Below are positions 1 through 11,408 of a stretch of 64,000 bases of DNA, one piece after another; within the stretch, counting starts at the first letter, position 1, and every line of letters starts with the position of its first letter. The notes beneath the pieces are model-generated. The model was not told the origin of the DNA, did not search any database, and saw only the letters and a list, made by a program, of their open reading frames with translations. The stretch is from positions 62,001 through 126,000 of the forward strand of contig JAZAYU010000182.1 in NCBI GenBank assembly GCA_038501625.1, in the 5' to 3' direction. A program made the translations under genes and the position numbers. The stretch comes from Corbicula japonica. Taxonomy: Eukaryota; Mollusca; Bivalvia; Venerida; Cyrenidae.

Positions 1-830
1 AGTTTTGTCTTCACAGACACTACCTATATAGCCATTTTCATCACAATATCTCATTCTGAACTAGTTATTGAGCATATGTAGTTTTTTTTCTATTTTTAGT
101 ATCTATGACCTTGACCCCACAGGCCTTATTTGAATCCCAAAAGTCATCTTCACAAAAACCAGCAATACACCAAATTTCATTTAAGAATCTCATTCCAAGC
201 TATAGTTACTGAGTGGAAATAAAGTTCTGAAGTTTAAATAACAGTGACCTTGACCTTGAACCCACAGGCCCCAAAGTCAAACCTTACCTGTATCTTGTTA
301 TGTTACATTTGTGTCCCACAAAATAATTAAATCTATGAAGTATCAGTGACCTTGACATTGACCCCACAGGCCCCAAAGTCGAACTCGACCTGTATCTTCT
401 GATGTTACATCTATTTACCAAAAAAGGATTTAATATGTGAAGTGTTTCATGAGTTATCATCCAGAAACCATATTTCTATTTTTAGTAATACTGACCTTGA
501 CCTTGACCCCACCAGCCCCAAACTCAAACTTGACCTGTATCTTGTGATGTTACACCTGTGTACCAAAAATTTTAAAATAGTTGCTGCCTTTCAGGAGTTA
601 TCTTCCAGAAAGCATTTTTCTATTTTTAGTAACAGTGACCTTGACACTGACCCCACCAGCCCCAAAATCGAACTTGACCTGTATCTAATCTTATGACGAT
701 ATACCTGTGTACCAAAAATTATTTAATTCTGTCAAGCCTTTCATGAGTTATCATCTGGAAACGAAGAATCCGACCGACAGACAAGCTCACTCCTATATAC
801 CCCCTCAAACTTCGTTTGTGGGGTAATAAT
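1..830. repeat. Tandem array with TGACCTTGACC motifs
   Basis: About six degenerate units of roughly 120 bp repeat the order CAGTGACCTTGACC, CCCACAGGCCCCAAA, GACCTGTATCTT, ATGTTACA, GTACCAAAAATT. The array ends in an imperfect hairpin (CCCCTCAAACTTCG / CGTTTGTGGGG, about 799-823) beside CCGACCGACAGAC. A similar hairpin plus GACGGACG border closes other arrays of this window (31341-31590, 58940-58985), so this is probably the inside and one end of a satellite-bearing mobile element cut by the window edge. Open frames here repeat with the array and are not genes. Confidence 0.7.
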
Positions 831-2811
831 GACCAGTTTCTTGCAACCTGGTAATAAAAATATATTGGCCAAGCTGCAACATTTGATATATTCAGGGGCA
901 GATCCAGACAGGGTTCAGTAGTGTTGCTTGAACACAATATCGGGGCAGCAATATTTAATTTTCATGAGGATTTTGGACAGACAAATAGAATTTATCATGT
1001 AAATACACTAAGACTGTCCCAAACAAAACTCCTTAACATACTAATAAAGATCCAGACTGACTCCCAGTAAAGTTTGACAGCAGAGGTCATTCACCATATG
1101 TTGGCCCGTAAATTTAAAGAACACGGCATCTGTAGTGAGTCCATGTTAGTGAACTCAAAGAATTGTTGTAACTGATGTTAAGCCGGTATTCCACAGTTCC
1201 ATGATGCGTGATCCGTGTCAGTGTTATCGATTTTTTGCTAACCAAAGATATCATTGGATATATTCATATGTCTGTGTCCATTCCGCATCCATGATGTTTC
1301 GCTCAAAAAGTGAATTTTCAAGTACACGGACAGATCCCAGATGCACCTCATAGAGGAAACATGCCTCGCTCAAAGGCTGGGAACAAGTTTATTGCCTATA
1401 ATGTTCTCTATTTAATCTAAAGTAAGTAGGGAACTCCTCCACAGATAATTTCAGCATTTTTATGAAATGGTCGAACGCTGCATGTTGTCCCCACTGCCTA
1501 TACAGTTTTCATATTCATCATAAACTATATGGTCAAGCTGTTTCATTTGTTATCTATATTTTTACTGGAAAGCATACCTCTTAATATTAGTCAGTAACTA
1601 ATGCATCAATTTCTTTAGACAGATACAATTTATGAAGCTCAAACAACTGAAAAGAGCATTTACTTAAGTTTTCACGCATGCAGTATGACAGAAGTATGAA
1701 AAAGTTCTTCATGGAAAAAGAATTAGTGGATGCAGTCACGGACACGCACCACGTTAACGGAACTATGGAATGCTGGCCTTAGTCTGTGCTGTGAACATCA
1801 GAATTATTCAGACTTTTCATGTAGTTAGTTTTACATAGTTTTATTGTGCTGACAACACGTTCCAAAGATACATAATAAAAGTTTTAAGTTTAAATAGAGG
1901 ATACATATCTTTGATATTGCATCTTAAATGATTTTTATTTATTTTCACTTAAAAAGCCATGTTAAAAAATTCCCTGATTGTACATTCTAATTGTCACTCG
2001 CATCCTGAAAGTGATTACTCAGTGCTTTTTTTCACCATTTTGGGAATATGACCCATACCCCTGGAATTGGGAAATTTATCGTCGTTTTGCCAGAAATTAG
2101 TAATTTTTTTAGCATCATTGGGGAATAACAAGTGTTACTGTTATCTGCTGTTTTTTTTAAGCATTGCCATCCATATTTAATATTGTCAATAATTCCTGGC
2201 TTAAAGAGCAAAAGATGCAGTGCTGATGCTGTTGTTTTTCATCAGAAATGTTTGTTTTGATTCAATTGGGAATTTTTCTTCTCAAATTGGGAAAAAAGTA
2301 TATGTTTTGCCATTGGGAACATGACCGAATAACGGCTATAAAATCAACTGAAAAAAAGCCCTGTTACTAGACTATTACACTAACATACGGATCAGGGCAA
2401 TACTAAGTATGATACATCTTTTCAGTATGGCTTGTTTGTAACAATTAGGGAAAGAAACATTTTTAATTCTCTTCTGATGTGTCGATAATACAAATTTGGG
2501 TATACAAAAGGAACTTGCGTATGGTAGATTCTGCACTAAAATGTCTATGAGTTTAATTGTCTTCATTTATCAGGGGTTGTAAAGTCTTCACTTACTGAAG
2601 GGCTGAAATGCCTTAGCTTTATAAGGTTTTGAAATGAATGAGGGGTTTACATGTCTTTGATTTCTAAAATGACAGAAGAGGTTGAAATGTCCATGGTGCG
2701 AAACTTCTTGCCACCAATTTATTGCAGGATAAACCCAGCATTGACCATGTACTTCTTTTCATTTTTATAATCCTGATTGATGTTTCCAGCTCTTAAGAAA
2801 TATTGGATAGA
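831..2811. other. Intergenic, nothing recognised
   Basis: AT-rich sequence with many stops in all frames. I see no exon-like block, no splice-bounded coding stretch, and no clear terminal inverted repeat. Confidence 0.5.
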
Positions 2812-3003
2812 ATCTAGTTTAGCGGACCCCAGATATTCAAAACACAAAAGCCCAGCGGCGTTTGAGCGAGAAAAGCGGGGGTGTGGGGGCGGCAGCCCCC
2901 TTTTAAACTCATTATAATTGAAATGTGTTTGACACACGACTAGGATAGCAATGAATTTTCTCACAATCGATGCTCTTTAGTGTTAGGGTCCGCTAAACTA
3001 GAT
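2812..3003. mobile_element. Short inverted-repeat element (MITE), 192 bp
   Basis: The ends are an 18-bp inverted repeat: ATCTAGTTTAGCGGACCC at 2812-2829 and its reverse complement at 2986-3003. The inside is non-coding, with a GC-rich GTGTGGGGGCGG stretch. The superfamily cannot be told from this one copy. Confidence 0.6.
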
Positions 3004-4537
3004 GTGTTCCGAAATATTTCATGCTCAGGCTTTTATCACAATATGAAAACAATTCAATATTTTTCATCATTTTCACGTTATTTTCAATGCTTCAAAATGA
3101 ATTTATGAAAATAGATTTAACCTCTCGTTATTGTTCGGATACTTAACTTACCAGCATAAAAGAAAACAATTGCTAAGCGGGGATATTATTTCAAACGGTT
3201 GACAAATAGAAATAATGATCAATACATAAAATATATCATGTCGTTTGGCTAACAAATCCAGACAGGTATTTGGCCGCCATTTTGACGCTGCGGATGAAAT
3301 AACGATAGGTTTAACAATAAATATTCATTTTATTTCAAATTCGAAATTTGTGTCTATAAGGTATTTGTTCTTTAATTTTTATGTAATGCTTCACTTTTTT
3401 CAGTTCAACATACTATATCAGGGTAATTGAACATACATCAGATTGCTACATTATTGAACTATTTTTTGTCATGAAACATAAAAGAACGAATGGTCGGACT
3501 GAAATCCGGAACTCGTGAAAATTCCGGGATTATTTCCCACGATCCGTGTTTTATCGGACCCAGATATTTCGTCTTTCCACAGCATTCGTTGTTGTTAAAA
3601 TGCTAACATTAAAATGATGCAATATTTCATAAACTTTGAATAAGGTGGACTTTAAGGATTGTTCAATACAAAACAAGCAGCACTGCATTGGTCTTGCTCC
3701 ACTTATTTTTTTTTTGTATCTTATGTTGAGGATACCAAATGGCGGGTGAATATTCATCTTTGAAGGGTATCAGGACATCTCGACCCCTTACCATTTCGAC
3801 CCCTATTTATTTTATGAGACATTTCGACCCCATGCCATATCGACCCCTGGTTTGAAGACACTTCGACCACTACCTGGTTGGACACTTTGACCCCTATTTT
3901 TAAAAACTATTATAATATGTGAAAATATCAATTTGAACTATTAAATATAGATTTGGTCGAGATGTTATAGGGGTCGAAGAGGCAGGGGTCGAGATGTCTT
4001 AGGGGTCGAAAAGGTAAGTGGTCGGCATGGTTAGGGGTAGAAGTGTCCGACAGCCCTTTGAAGTCTATTATATGCGCTTTAATACACAAAGTGTCACATA
4101 TTTCTAACTTGTTGAGTGTTGATTTACCTGTGGTTCATAGTCTTTAAAACAATTATCACCATTCTAGACTTCCGTCTGGCCTAATATTAATAATTATCGC
4201 ATAGAGATGGTTAAACCAACACACAAATAAACTTTACTTTGATTAAATGCTTTCAATAAAATCAAATTCTGAACAGATTTTGAAGAATCCTCTTTATGAT
4301 TAAAACACATAATAGTATGCCCAACACTGGCTGTATTCATACCGAACTTCAAGTTGTTTTGTAAAATCGGATTTTGATTTACACCGGTACCGCAAAAATC
4401 TATAAAGCAGCTTAATTTCTAAATTTTAATCAATAATTTTGTACTTGTTTCCGCATATCAAATAATTAAAAATTTGACTTATTTTTCAAAATTTAGTTTT
4501 TCTACTTAGGTTAAGTAGTAACACAAACTTTCAAAAT

Positions 4538-5641
4538 TGTAACGTGCCTCGAGCGGAAGGCACTCAGACTATTTGTCTCAGCTTAAATATATAATAATTT
4601 TTCTCTCAAAAAATGATTTCAACATATATAGCTGAGCAATGTATTTTGGTTAAACAATATAATGAATTTTTCTAAGCTACTTTGCTTCAAAATGATTTCA
4701 ATGATTGCTGAAATGATTGGGATGAAACACAGTAATCAGGATAAGAATCAGCTGAACATATAACAATATTCCCAGGGCAATAAACCTCCTGGACAAAAAT
4801 GACTGATTTAAAACTAAGTTCCAACACAATCAGAGTTCAAAACAAAACAATCTAACCTGAATCCAGCAAACACGCTGAGCAATACAAACAAAGAACCACA
4901 ATGATGTTTGGAACTTTTAAAACAAACCTGGGCAACTTCAAGTTTCAACACAATGCTTAACAAGGTTTGAACAATCACTTTTCGAACAAAACCCGAAACA
5001 AACAACCTTCAACACTAAAATCTAACCTATTCTGTTCAACAATAGTGTCTTAGCCGCATGTGTTACCAGCAATTGTCTGAAGACACTATTCTACACCCTA
5101 TCCTGAACTCCTATCCTCAAACTACAAGTGACTCAGACGCATGTGTTTCCAGCAATTGTCTGAGGTCACTATCTAACCCTATCCTCAAACTACAAGTGGC
5201 TCAGACGCATGTGTTTCCAGCAATTGTCTGAGGACACTATCTTAAATCCCTATCCTGAAACTTACTCCGAAGCTACCTTACAAGTGTCTCAAACGCATGT
5301 GTTTCCAGCAATTGTCTGAGGACACTGTCTAAATCAACCCTAGCTTCAACCAATACTTTCACACTGAAACAACCCGGTCAATATGCCCTAGTACAGAGTT
5401 GTACTATATTGGACCTATAATGCAGACCAATGCTGAATCCATATTCAACGATGTGAACACCTCGACTCTCAGAAACAGACTGCCTAGTGTCAATGAACGG
5501 CACTTGCTTTTATACCATTTGAAGGAATTCCTCGGACTTTACCGTTCAACAACACTAATTTAACACAAAGTATTAAAATAACCAAAAAGATTTAGCAGTT
5601 AGACTCGGCCCAAGCTAAATCGTCAAATAATTTTCCTCACA
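4538..5641 (-). repeat. 3' LTR
   Basis: Direct repeat of 8100-9203 with a single difference seen (T at 5442 against A at 9004). Its outer end (4538) is the 3' end of the integrated element. Confidence 0.9.
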
Positions 5642-5655
5642 TTACCCACGCCTCC
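5642..5655 (-). other. Polypurine tract
   Basis: On the - strand GGAGGCGTGGGTAA abuts the TGTGAGG start of the 3' LTR. It is the expected position of the plus-strand primer, though interrupted by pyrimidines. Confidence 0.55.
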
Positions 5656-5763
5656 GACTACATGCGTCCCGCATGAACACAATTTAACTAAAAACACAAT
5701 AATATAACTTGAAAATTCATCATCAGATATACTCATCTTTCTGGCTAAACAAACATACATTTC

Positions 5764-7926
5764 TTAACCTATGTAATTATTAGACTTCCTAAACTTCTCA
5801 GCCACACTACCGTAATCATGCAAAGTTTTCCTGACACATATACGTCCACTTCTCACCTTATACCCTTTTCTAAAATTACACTCTATCGTCGTCTTGTCCT
5901 GCTCAGACAATAAATCTCTCTCATTAAACGCCACTTTATGTCTGAGAAAAACATCTGACTTCCGATCCCGGACTGAATTTTTGGGGCCAATATTCATCCG
6001 ATGTTCATTTTTCGAATTACTCCCAACCTTGTTCGCCGCAACTTTATCACCAGTCATTTCACCATGTTTCAATCTTATGTGTCTTCTGAGATATTTACTC
6101 CTCTTAAAAGTCCTTGTACACTTTTCACACTTAAATCTTTTCTCATAACATACTTTCAAATTACATACCCTTACCCTGGAACATCCTATGGGGCCAACAC
6201 AACTCAGCTTGAACACTTTCTCTTGTATAACCATAATCTCATTTGCTATGTCTATCACAATCCCCTGTGACTTTATATAATCGAGCCCAAGTATAACCTC
6301 AGCATCAATATTTGCTACCAGTACATGAACAAGTGTCTCGAACCCTCCTACTTTTATAATAACACTTGTTCTGCCTATGCTTTGCATAACAGTTCCCGAA
6401 GCAGTAAAAATATTGTGCTTGAAACTTTCAAGACTCGACAGAGCTTGAACACTATTCATAAACTTTGAGGAGACTACTGTCAAGGTAGCCCCAGTATCTA
6501 GCAAGCACTTAGCTGGTAAGCCATTTATTCTTGCCTCAACATATAGACCCGATCCTGAACATGACGACGTCTTCACATGGCGTTCTTTCGAAGTATTCCT
6601 GCCATCTTTATTAGATTTCTGAAGCTTTGGACAGTAGTACTTCGTATGCCCTTCCTGACCACATTCATAACATGTAACAGTTTTCTTTGCAAACCTACTA
6701 TTATTGTTGTTTCGTTTTCCAGATTTTTTATACCTAGAAGTGGTATTTCCAGCTTCTGAGGTGGTTTGTCTGGGCACAGAGCTTGAATTCATCTGACTCT
6801 GAAGACTTTTCATGGTCGCTTTTAACTCCTCCATCGACTTCCATAACGTTTCAATTTCCTCCTTCGTCTTTTGTTTAGAGGGTGTGTCTGAATTTCTTAC
6901 TGTACGCAACAGGCCTTGGCTCTCGAGCGTCTTCTTCTCAGCTCGGTTGAACGCCTCTAGTTCGACAGCATGTCTGACTGCATCGTTCAAACTTGTAGGC
7001 CGGGCTTGTTTTATCCTCAGCCTCATGTCTGAGCTTGAAAGGGAGTCAATAAATTGTTCTTTTGCTAATGTCTCTCGTACATCAGCTGGGGCTGATGGAT
7101 ATGCAAGATTTGTTAATCTTCTTATATCCTGGCCCATTTCAGACAATGTTTCAGAAGCTTTTTGTCGTCTGTCCCGGAGTTGTGCTCTGTAAAGTTCCGT
7201 CTGGTTTGGCGGAGAAAATCTCTCTTCCAGAGCCCTCGTTAAGTGGTCATAACTGTGTTTGCTCGAACTTAAATTTCCGAAGACGCCCTGAGCTTGACCT
7301 CTTAAGGAGACAGCCAAATAAAGACCTTTCTGTTTTTCTGTCCAGCCATTAATTTCCGAACATGCCTCAAAATGTGCAATATAGTCCAGCCAAGATCCGG
7401 AACCATCAAATGTTGCTGGTTTCACATAGACCTTGGGATCTTTCTGAGGTCCAGAACCTCTATCTTCAAAATCAAAATCTGGCATGTTGGTCCTCAACCT
7501 GTCATCATCTACTGTCACTTTCTTTCGTTTTGTAACGAATCTGTCCCAACCCAAACATGCTTGATCACAGTCCAATGTTGGGCTCTTGGTTACCTCTTTT
7601 GGTGTACGACGAAGCTTTTTGCTGAGACCCTTAACTTCAGTATGTTCAAACTCTCTATTAACTTCTGAAGGAATATATGGAGTGCTTGAAGCTATGGGTA
7701 CATCTGGCAAATCAATCAAAACACGCTCTTGCCTAGTTTCTGGTTCTGGAGACCGTCTTGGGCTTGGCATCGTTGTCAGTTCACTAAGTTGCTTCTCAAT
7801 GGTCATTTTTTCCAACTGCAACCTCAAACTTTCATTCTCAAGCTTCAGGAATTGCAACTCTCGGAAAAATAAAGCCATATCTCTGTCATCAACTTCTGAC
7901 ATATTTCCAGAGCGGTGTTCAGCCAT
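5764..7926 (-). CDS. Gag-protease polyprotein with C-terminal C2H2 zinc finger
   Basis: A 720-residue uninterrupted frame. In order: Leu/Glu-rich coiled-coil-like segment (about 18-50); a retrotransposon Gag domain (about 165-330, starting near YVKPATFDGSGSWLDYI); a Ser/Asn/Lys-rich linker; a CCHC zinc knuckle (419-432, CYECGQEGHTKYYC); a retroviral-type aspartic protease with active site LLDTGA (475-480) and flap-side motif VILGLDY (544-550). In this family the reverse transcriptase should follow. Instead there is a Cys-rich stretch and one C2H2 finger (C600, C603, H616, H621), then a basic tail with VRSGRICVRK, which looks like the end of a Gypsy pol but this is inference. Gag should form particles and bind RNA and the protease should cleave the polyprotein; the role of the finger is unknown. 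The start is the first ATG after the primer site. Confidence 0.9.
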   Translation of the reverse strand: MAEHRSGNMSEVDDRDMALFFRELQFLKLENESLRLQLEKMTIEKQLSELTTMPSPRRSPEPETRQERVLIDLPDVPIASSTPYIPSEVNREFEHTEVKGLSKKLRRTPKEVTKSPTLDCDQACLGWDRFVTKRKKVTVDDDRLRTNMPDFDFEDRGSGPQKDPKVYVKPATFDGSGSWLDYIAHFEACSEINGWTEKQKGLYLAVSLRGQAQGVFGNLSSSKHSYDHLTRALEERFSPPNQTELYRAQLRDRRQKASETLSEMGQDIRRLTNLAYPSAPADVRETLAKEQFIDSLSSSDMRLRIKQARPTSLNDAVRHAVELEAFNRAEKKTLESQGLLRTVRNSDTPSKQKTKEEIETLWKSMEELKATMKSLQSQMNSSSVPRQTTSEAGNTTSRYKKSGKRNNNNSRFAKKTVTCYECGQEGHTKYYCPKLQKSNKDGRNTSKERHVKTSSCSGSGLYVEARINGLPAKCLLDTGATLTVVSSKFMNSVQALSSLESFKHNIFTASGTVMQSIGRTSVIIKVGGFETLVHVLVANIDAEVILGLDYIKSQGIVIDIANEIMVIQEKVFKLSCVGPIGCSRVRVCNLKVCYEKRFKCEKCTRTFKRSKYLRRHIRLKHGEMTGDKVAANKVGSNSKNEHRMNIGPKNSVRDRKSDVFLRHKVAFNERDLLSEQDKTTIECNFRKGYKVRSGRICVRKTLHDYGSVAEKFRKSNNYIG

Positions 7927-8076
7927 TCTGATGTATAGACGATCAAGAGACCCCTATACTACTTATATAAAACAAATAACGACAACAAATAACAAAGTAT
8001 ATATCAACGTATTTCAACCATACAAATTCAAAATAATATTAACGTGGATCGACTACTGGTATTGAAGTCCTGTGGT

Positions 8077-8094
8077 ATCCCACCGCTGCCACCA
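8077..8094 (-). other. Primer-binding site, complementary to tRNA-Leu 3' end
   Basis: The + strand reads ATCCCACCGCTGCCACCA, which equals the 3' acceptor end of an animal tRNA-Leu (AAG-type) including CCA, so the - strand RNA would pair with it over 18 bases. It lies five bases from the 5' LTR, where minus-strand DNA synthesis starts. Confidence 0.85.
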
Positions 8095-8606
8095 ATTTTT
8101 GTAACGTGCCTCGAGCGGAAGGCACTCAGACTATTTGTCTCAGCTTAAATATATAATAATTTTTCTCTCAAAAAATGATTTCAACATATATAGCTGAGCA
8201 ATGTATTTTGGTTAAACAATATAATGAATTTTTCTAAGCTACTTTGCTTCAAAATGATTTCAATGATTGCTGAAATGATTGGGATGAAACACAGTAATCA
8301 GGATAAGAATCAGCTGAACATATAACAATATTCCCAGGGCAATAAACCTCCTGGACAAAAATGACTGATTTAAAACTAAGTTCCAACACAATCAGAGTTC
8401 AAAACAAAACAATCTAACCTGAATCCAGCAAACACGCTGAGCAATACAAACAAAGAACCACAATGATGTTTGGAACTTTTAAAACAAACCTGGGCAACTT
8501 CAAGTTTCAACACAATGCTTAACAAGGTTTGAACAATCACTTTTCGAACAAAACCCGAAACAAACAACCTTCAACACTAAAATCTAACCTATTCTGTTCA
8601 ACAATA

Positions 8607-8892
8607 GTGTCTTAGCCGCATGTGTTACCAGCAATTGTCTGAAGACACTATTCTACACCCTATCCTGAACTCCTATCCTCAAACTACAAGTGACTCAGAC
8701 GCATGTGTTTCCAGCAATTGTCTGAGGTCACTATCTAACCCTATCCTCAAACTACAAGTGGCTCAGACGCATGTGTTTCCAGCAATTGTCTGAGGACACT
8801 ATCTTAAATCCCTATCCTGAAACTTACTCCGAAGCTACCTTACAAGTGTCTCAAACGCATGTGTTTCCAGCAATTGTCTGAGGACACTGTCT
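8607..8892. repeat. Four direct repeats inside the LTR
   Basis: The block CGCATGTGTTTCCAGCAATT plus GTCTGAGGACACT recurs four times in each LTR (5045-5330 in the 3' LTR). Each unit holds an inverted AGTGNCTCAGAC / GTCTGAGGACACT pair, so units could form small hairpins. Repeats of this sort in an LTR are often enhancer-like; function here is not shown. Confidence 0.65.
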
Positions 8893-9068
8893 AAATCAAC
8901 CCTAGCTTCAACCAATACTTTCACACTGAAACAACCCGGTCAATATGCCCTAGTACAGAGTTGTACTATATTGGACCTATAATGCAGACCAATGCTGAAT
9001 CCAAATTCAACGATGTGAACACCTCGACTCTCAGAAACAGACTGCCTAGTGTCAATGAACGGCACTTG

Positions 9069-9076
9069 CTTTTATA
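9069..9076 (-). promoter_or_regulatory. TATA box of the 5' LTR
   Basis: TATAAAAG on the - strand, about 130 bases into the LTR from its 5' end; the same box is at 5507-5514 in the other LTR. It would drive transcription of the gag-protease frame. Confidence 0.5.
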
Positions 9077-10085
9077 CCATTTGAAGGAATTCCTCGGACT
9101 TTACCGTTCAACAACACTAATTTAACACAAAGTATTAAAATAACCAAAAAGATTTAGCAGTTAGACTCGGCCCAAGCTAAATCGTCAAATAATTTTCCTC
9201 ACAAAATTAATCAACAAATTAATATTTAAATAGATCTACCAAATCTACATTTACTAGCACAACTATTTGTGCGTGACAAGGACTTGCTATATATGCAATG
9301 TTCGTCCTTCGCGCACAACCCAGTTACTATTCGTCCTTCGCGCACAACCCAGTGACTATTCAAATCAATGCGGAACATTTTTCTTCTATTTCTATATGCC
9401 AGCGATTGGAAAATGAGCCGCTCCATAGAGCATCTTAAACCATATGTATCTTTAAAAAAATTACATACCTGAAAAGCCACATTCAGTTTGAATCAATATA
9501 TGTAATCCTTTATAAATAACGGTTTCGTTTTTTTATGCAAAACTCTTTTAACCCTCCACCCATGTCAGCAGTTTTTAGTTTATCTGACTGTGTAGTGTAT
9601 CGATATATAAAAGGGACGTTTTCATTGGTTAGCACATTAAAATCTACATGTTAACGGCATAAACAATAGTAAGTTTAAAAGTGTTATTTGTGGAATATTT
9701 TTTTTATTTGATTGATACTTTAGAGAATATTTATGTTTTATAACAACAAATGAAGATAGCAGTGCTGAAATTTTCAAGTTGCAGTGAAAAATGGGAATTT
9801 AAAGCAGTGCGATTTCCGCCACAGTTTTGATTGTAACTGCTTGAGACGTAAAGGAGACGTAAAGGACAGACAACGTAAAAAGTCCGTATGATAATGGGTC
9901 AGTGCTTGCAGTCGAATTATTGAGACTATACATTTACTAGTTCAACGCATTGTTTTTAGAAGTAGGGATCGAAGTGTCCAACCAGACAGTGTCTTCAAAC
10001 CAGGGGTCGAAATGGCATGGGGTCTAAATATCTCAGAAAATAAGTAGGGGTCGAAATGGTAAGGGGTCGAGATGTCCTGATACCA

Positions 10086-11016
10086 TGCGGCGCACCGCAC
10101 CCCAGTTTTCATATTTGTCATGTTCGTAACTTCAAAGTTTTCTTTTCATCTGTTTAGATACCCACCCGGTTTATTTTGTTTCAATCATATCTTACATAAT
10201 GTTATGCATGTATATGTAATAATTAGTATTTAATACAATATTTGAAGAAAGTTACCCGGTACTTTCTTTTATTCAACAAACCCTTAATTATTCTATTTGG
10301 AGTAAGCTTTTCAGGGATGTATATGATAAGTAGGGTTTAATAAGCTATTTTAAGCCGTCAAAGTTGGCGACAGGGATACTTGTCGCGGGCATTATAGGCA
10401 TAGAAAACAAATTTCTAGTAACTGTATCCAACCCAAGAGCAACCGACAGGATCCCGGATACCGAATCCCGGGTAACAGATTTTTGCTGAAACTGTAAGGG
10501 GAAATAACCGCTGCGAGGAGTCGGATTTTGTTTTGACAGAACCATTGCCATTTGACAGATTACAGATTACTCTGTTGTATGTTAGAACCGATTATGTTAC
10601 ACATTCATGTTTGTTATTTTCAGCTAGTACTAGAGCGACAGGAAGGATCAATGACGACCACAAATGTTATTTTATCGCTCTTTCCCTATTGTCCTGTCAT
10701 CAACCAATTTGGTGAAATAAAAAAATTTGAAAAATTCATAAGGATCCATAATTTTGTTCTTGTCTAGCCTCTATCCTGTGATTGTCCCTTCACATATTCT
10801 TTAATCTCTTTGCTGTTTGCCCATCGCCTATCTCGGTGATAAGGAATGATAAAGAAGACACAAAAATGGATATCACCATGAGATCTTGCTGTGGTAGAGG
10901 GAAGATTTGCCTTTAATACGATGGAGAAAATTTGTAGGCCTTAGCCAGGATTCAAACTTGGACCTGTATTTCTCAATTTCTACAAAGAGCATTGGCATGA
11001 ACGCTTACACACTTAC
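10086..11016. other. Intergenic, no gene recognised
   Basis: Short open frames at 10345-10767 on both strands carry no recognisable domain. A region near 10940-10970 (CCAGGATTCAAACTTGG) resembles a reversed tRNA B box, a weak hint of an old SINE. A non-coding first exon of the TRAPPC2 gene could lie here but cannot be placed. Confidence 0.4.
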
Positions 11017-11222
11017 TTAACCCTTTTCTCCATATATATGCAATTTTACTCATGTGCGACTAGTGTAGATCCAGATCAGCTGGCTCATCAGTGCCGTCTG
11101 ATCATGATTTGCACTGTTCGCTTTATGATTCGTCAAGTTAATTCTGACCAAAATGCGACCAGTGCATGTTCTGTTCAGATGGCACGGATGTAAAATTGCA
11201 TATATATCGAGGAATGGGTTAA
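11017..11222. mobile_element. Family A MITE, degenerate copy
   Basis: Bounded by TTAA with CCCTTTTCTCCAT on the left and a degraded GAATGGG on the right. The right hairpin has lost half its stem. Confidence 0.75.
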
Positions 11223-11408
11223 CAGTTCACAGGTCATGACCATGACAAGTTACATCATTCTGGATTATCTCCACATTTTATACTTAGAGAAATGGTTAAC
11301 CTGTTTCGGCAAGTTGAATATTTCTCAATTTCAATCATTTGCCTTAAGGCAATGCCCACCGGCAATACTTGCATCGCCAGTGTTTCTACTTAATGCCTAG
11401 GCAGTACA

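Larger units (their letters stand above)
4538..9203 (-). mobile_element. Non-autonomous LTR retrotransposon (Ty3/Gypsy-type gag-protease, no pol)
   Basis: Two 1104-bp direct repeats, each running TG...CA, flank 2458 bp of internal DNA with one open frame. A primer-binding site five bases inside the 5' LTR, a purine-rich tract abutting the 3' LTR, and a flanking 4-bp duplication AAAT (4534-4537 and 9204-9207) complete the structure. Comparing the LTRs by eye gave one mismatch (T at 5442, A at 9004), so the insertion is recent. No reverse transcriptase, RNase H or integrase is encoded; mobilisation would need enzymes from a relative elsewhere. It sits inside the older inverted-repeat element 3767-10085. 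Confidence 0.92.
8100..9203 (-). repeat. 5' LTR
   Basis: Read on the - strand it begins TGTGAGGAAAA and ends GAGGCACGTTACA. It contains a TATAAAAG box and four U3-like direct repeats, as in the 3' LTR. A 63-codon open frame inside it is also present in the other LTR and looks like chance. Confidence 0.9.
3767..10085. mobile_element. Large terminal-inverted-repeat element, split by a nested LTR retrotransposon
   Basis: The left arm (3767-3907) and right arm (9953-10085) are inverted copies over about 135 bp, beginning GGTATCAGGACATCTCG and containing several CATTTCGACCCC / GGGGTCGAAATG units. More GGGGTCGA units follow the left arm at 3958-4050. The LTR retrotransposon at 4538-9203 lies between the arms, so the original element was about 1.65 kb. 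No transposase frame is visible in the non-LTR part. A convincing target duplication was not found, so the superfamily is open. Confidence 0.6.

Noticed and set aside
719..937. 72-codon - strand frame
   Set aside because: Covers the end of a satellite array; no coding character.
4814..5005. 63-codon frame repeated at 8376-8567
   Set aside because: It lies in both LTRs, is identical because the LTRs are, and has no domain.
10880..10980. tRNA-derived SINE (B-box-like CCAGGATTCAAACTTGG)
   Set aside because: No A box at the right distance, no defined ends or second copy.
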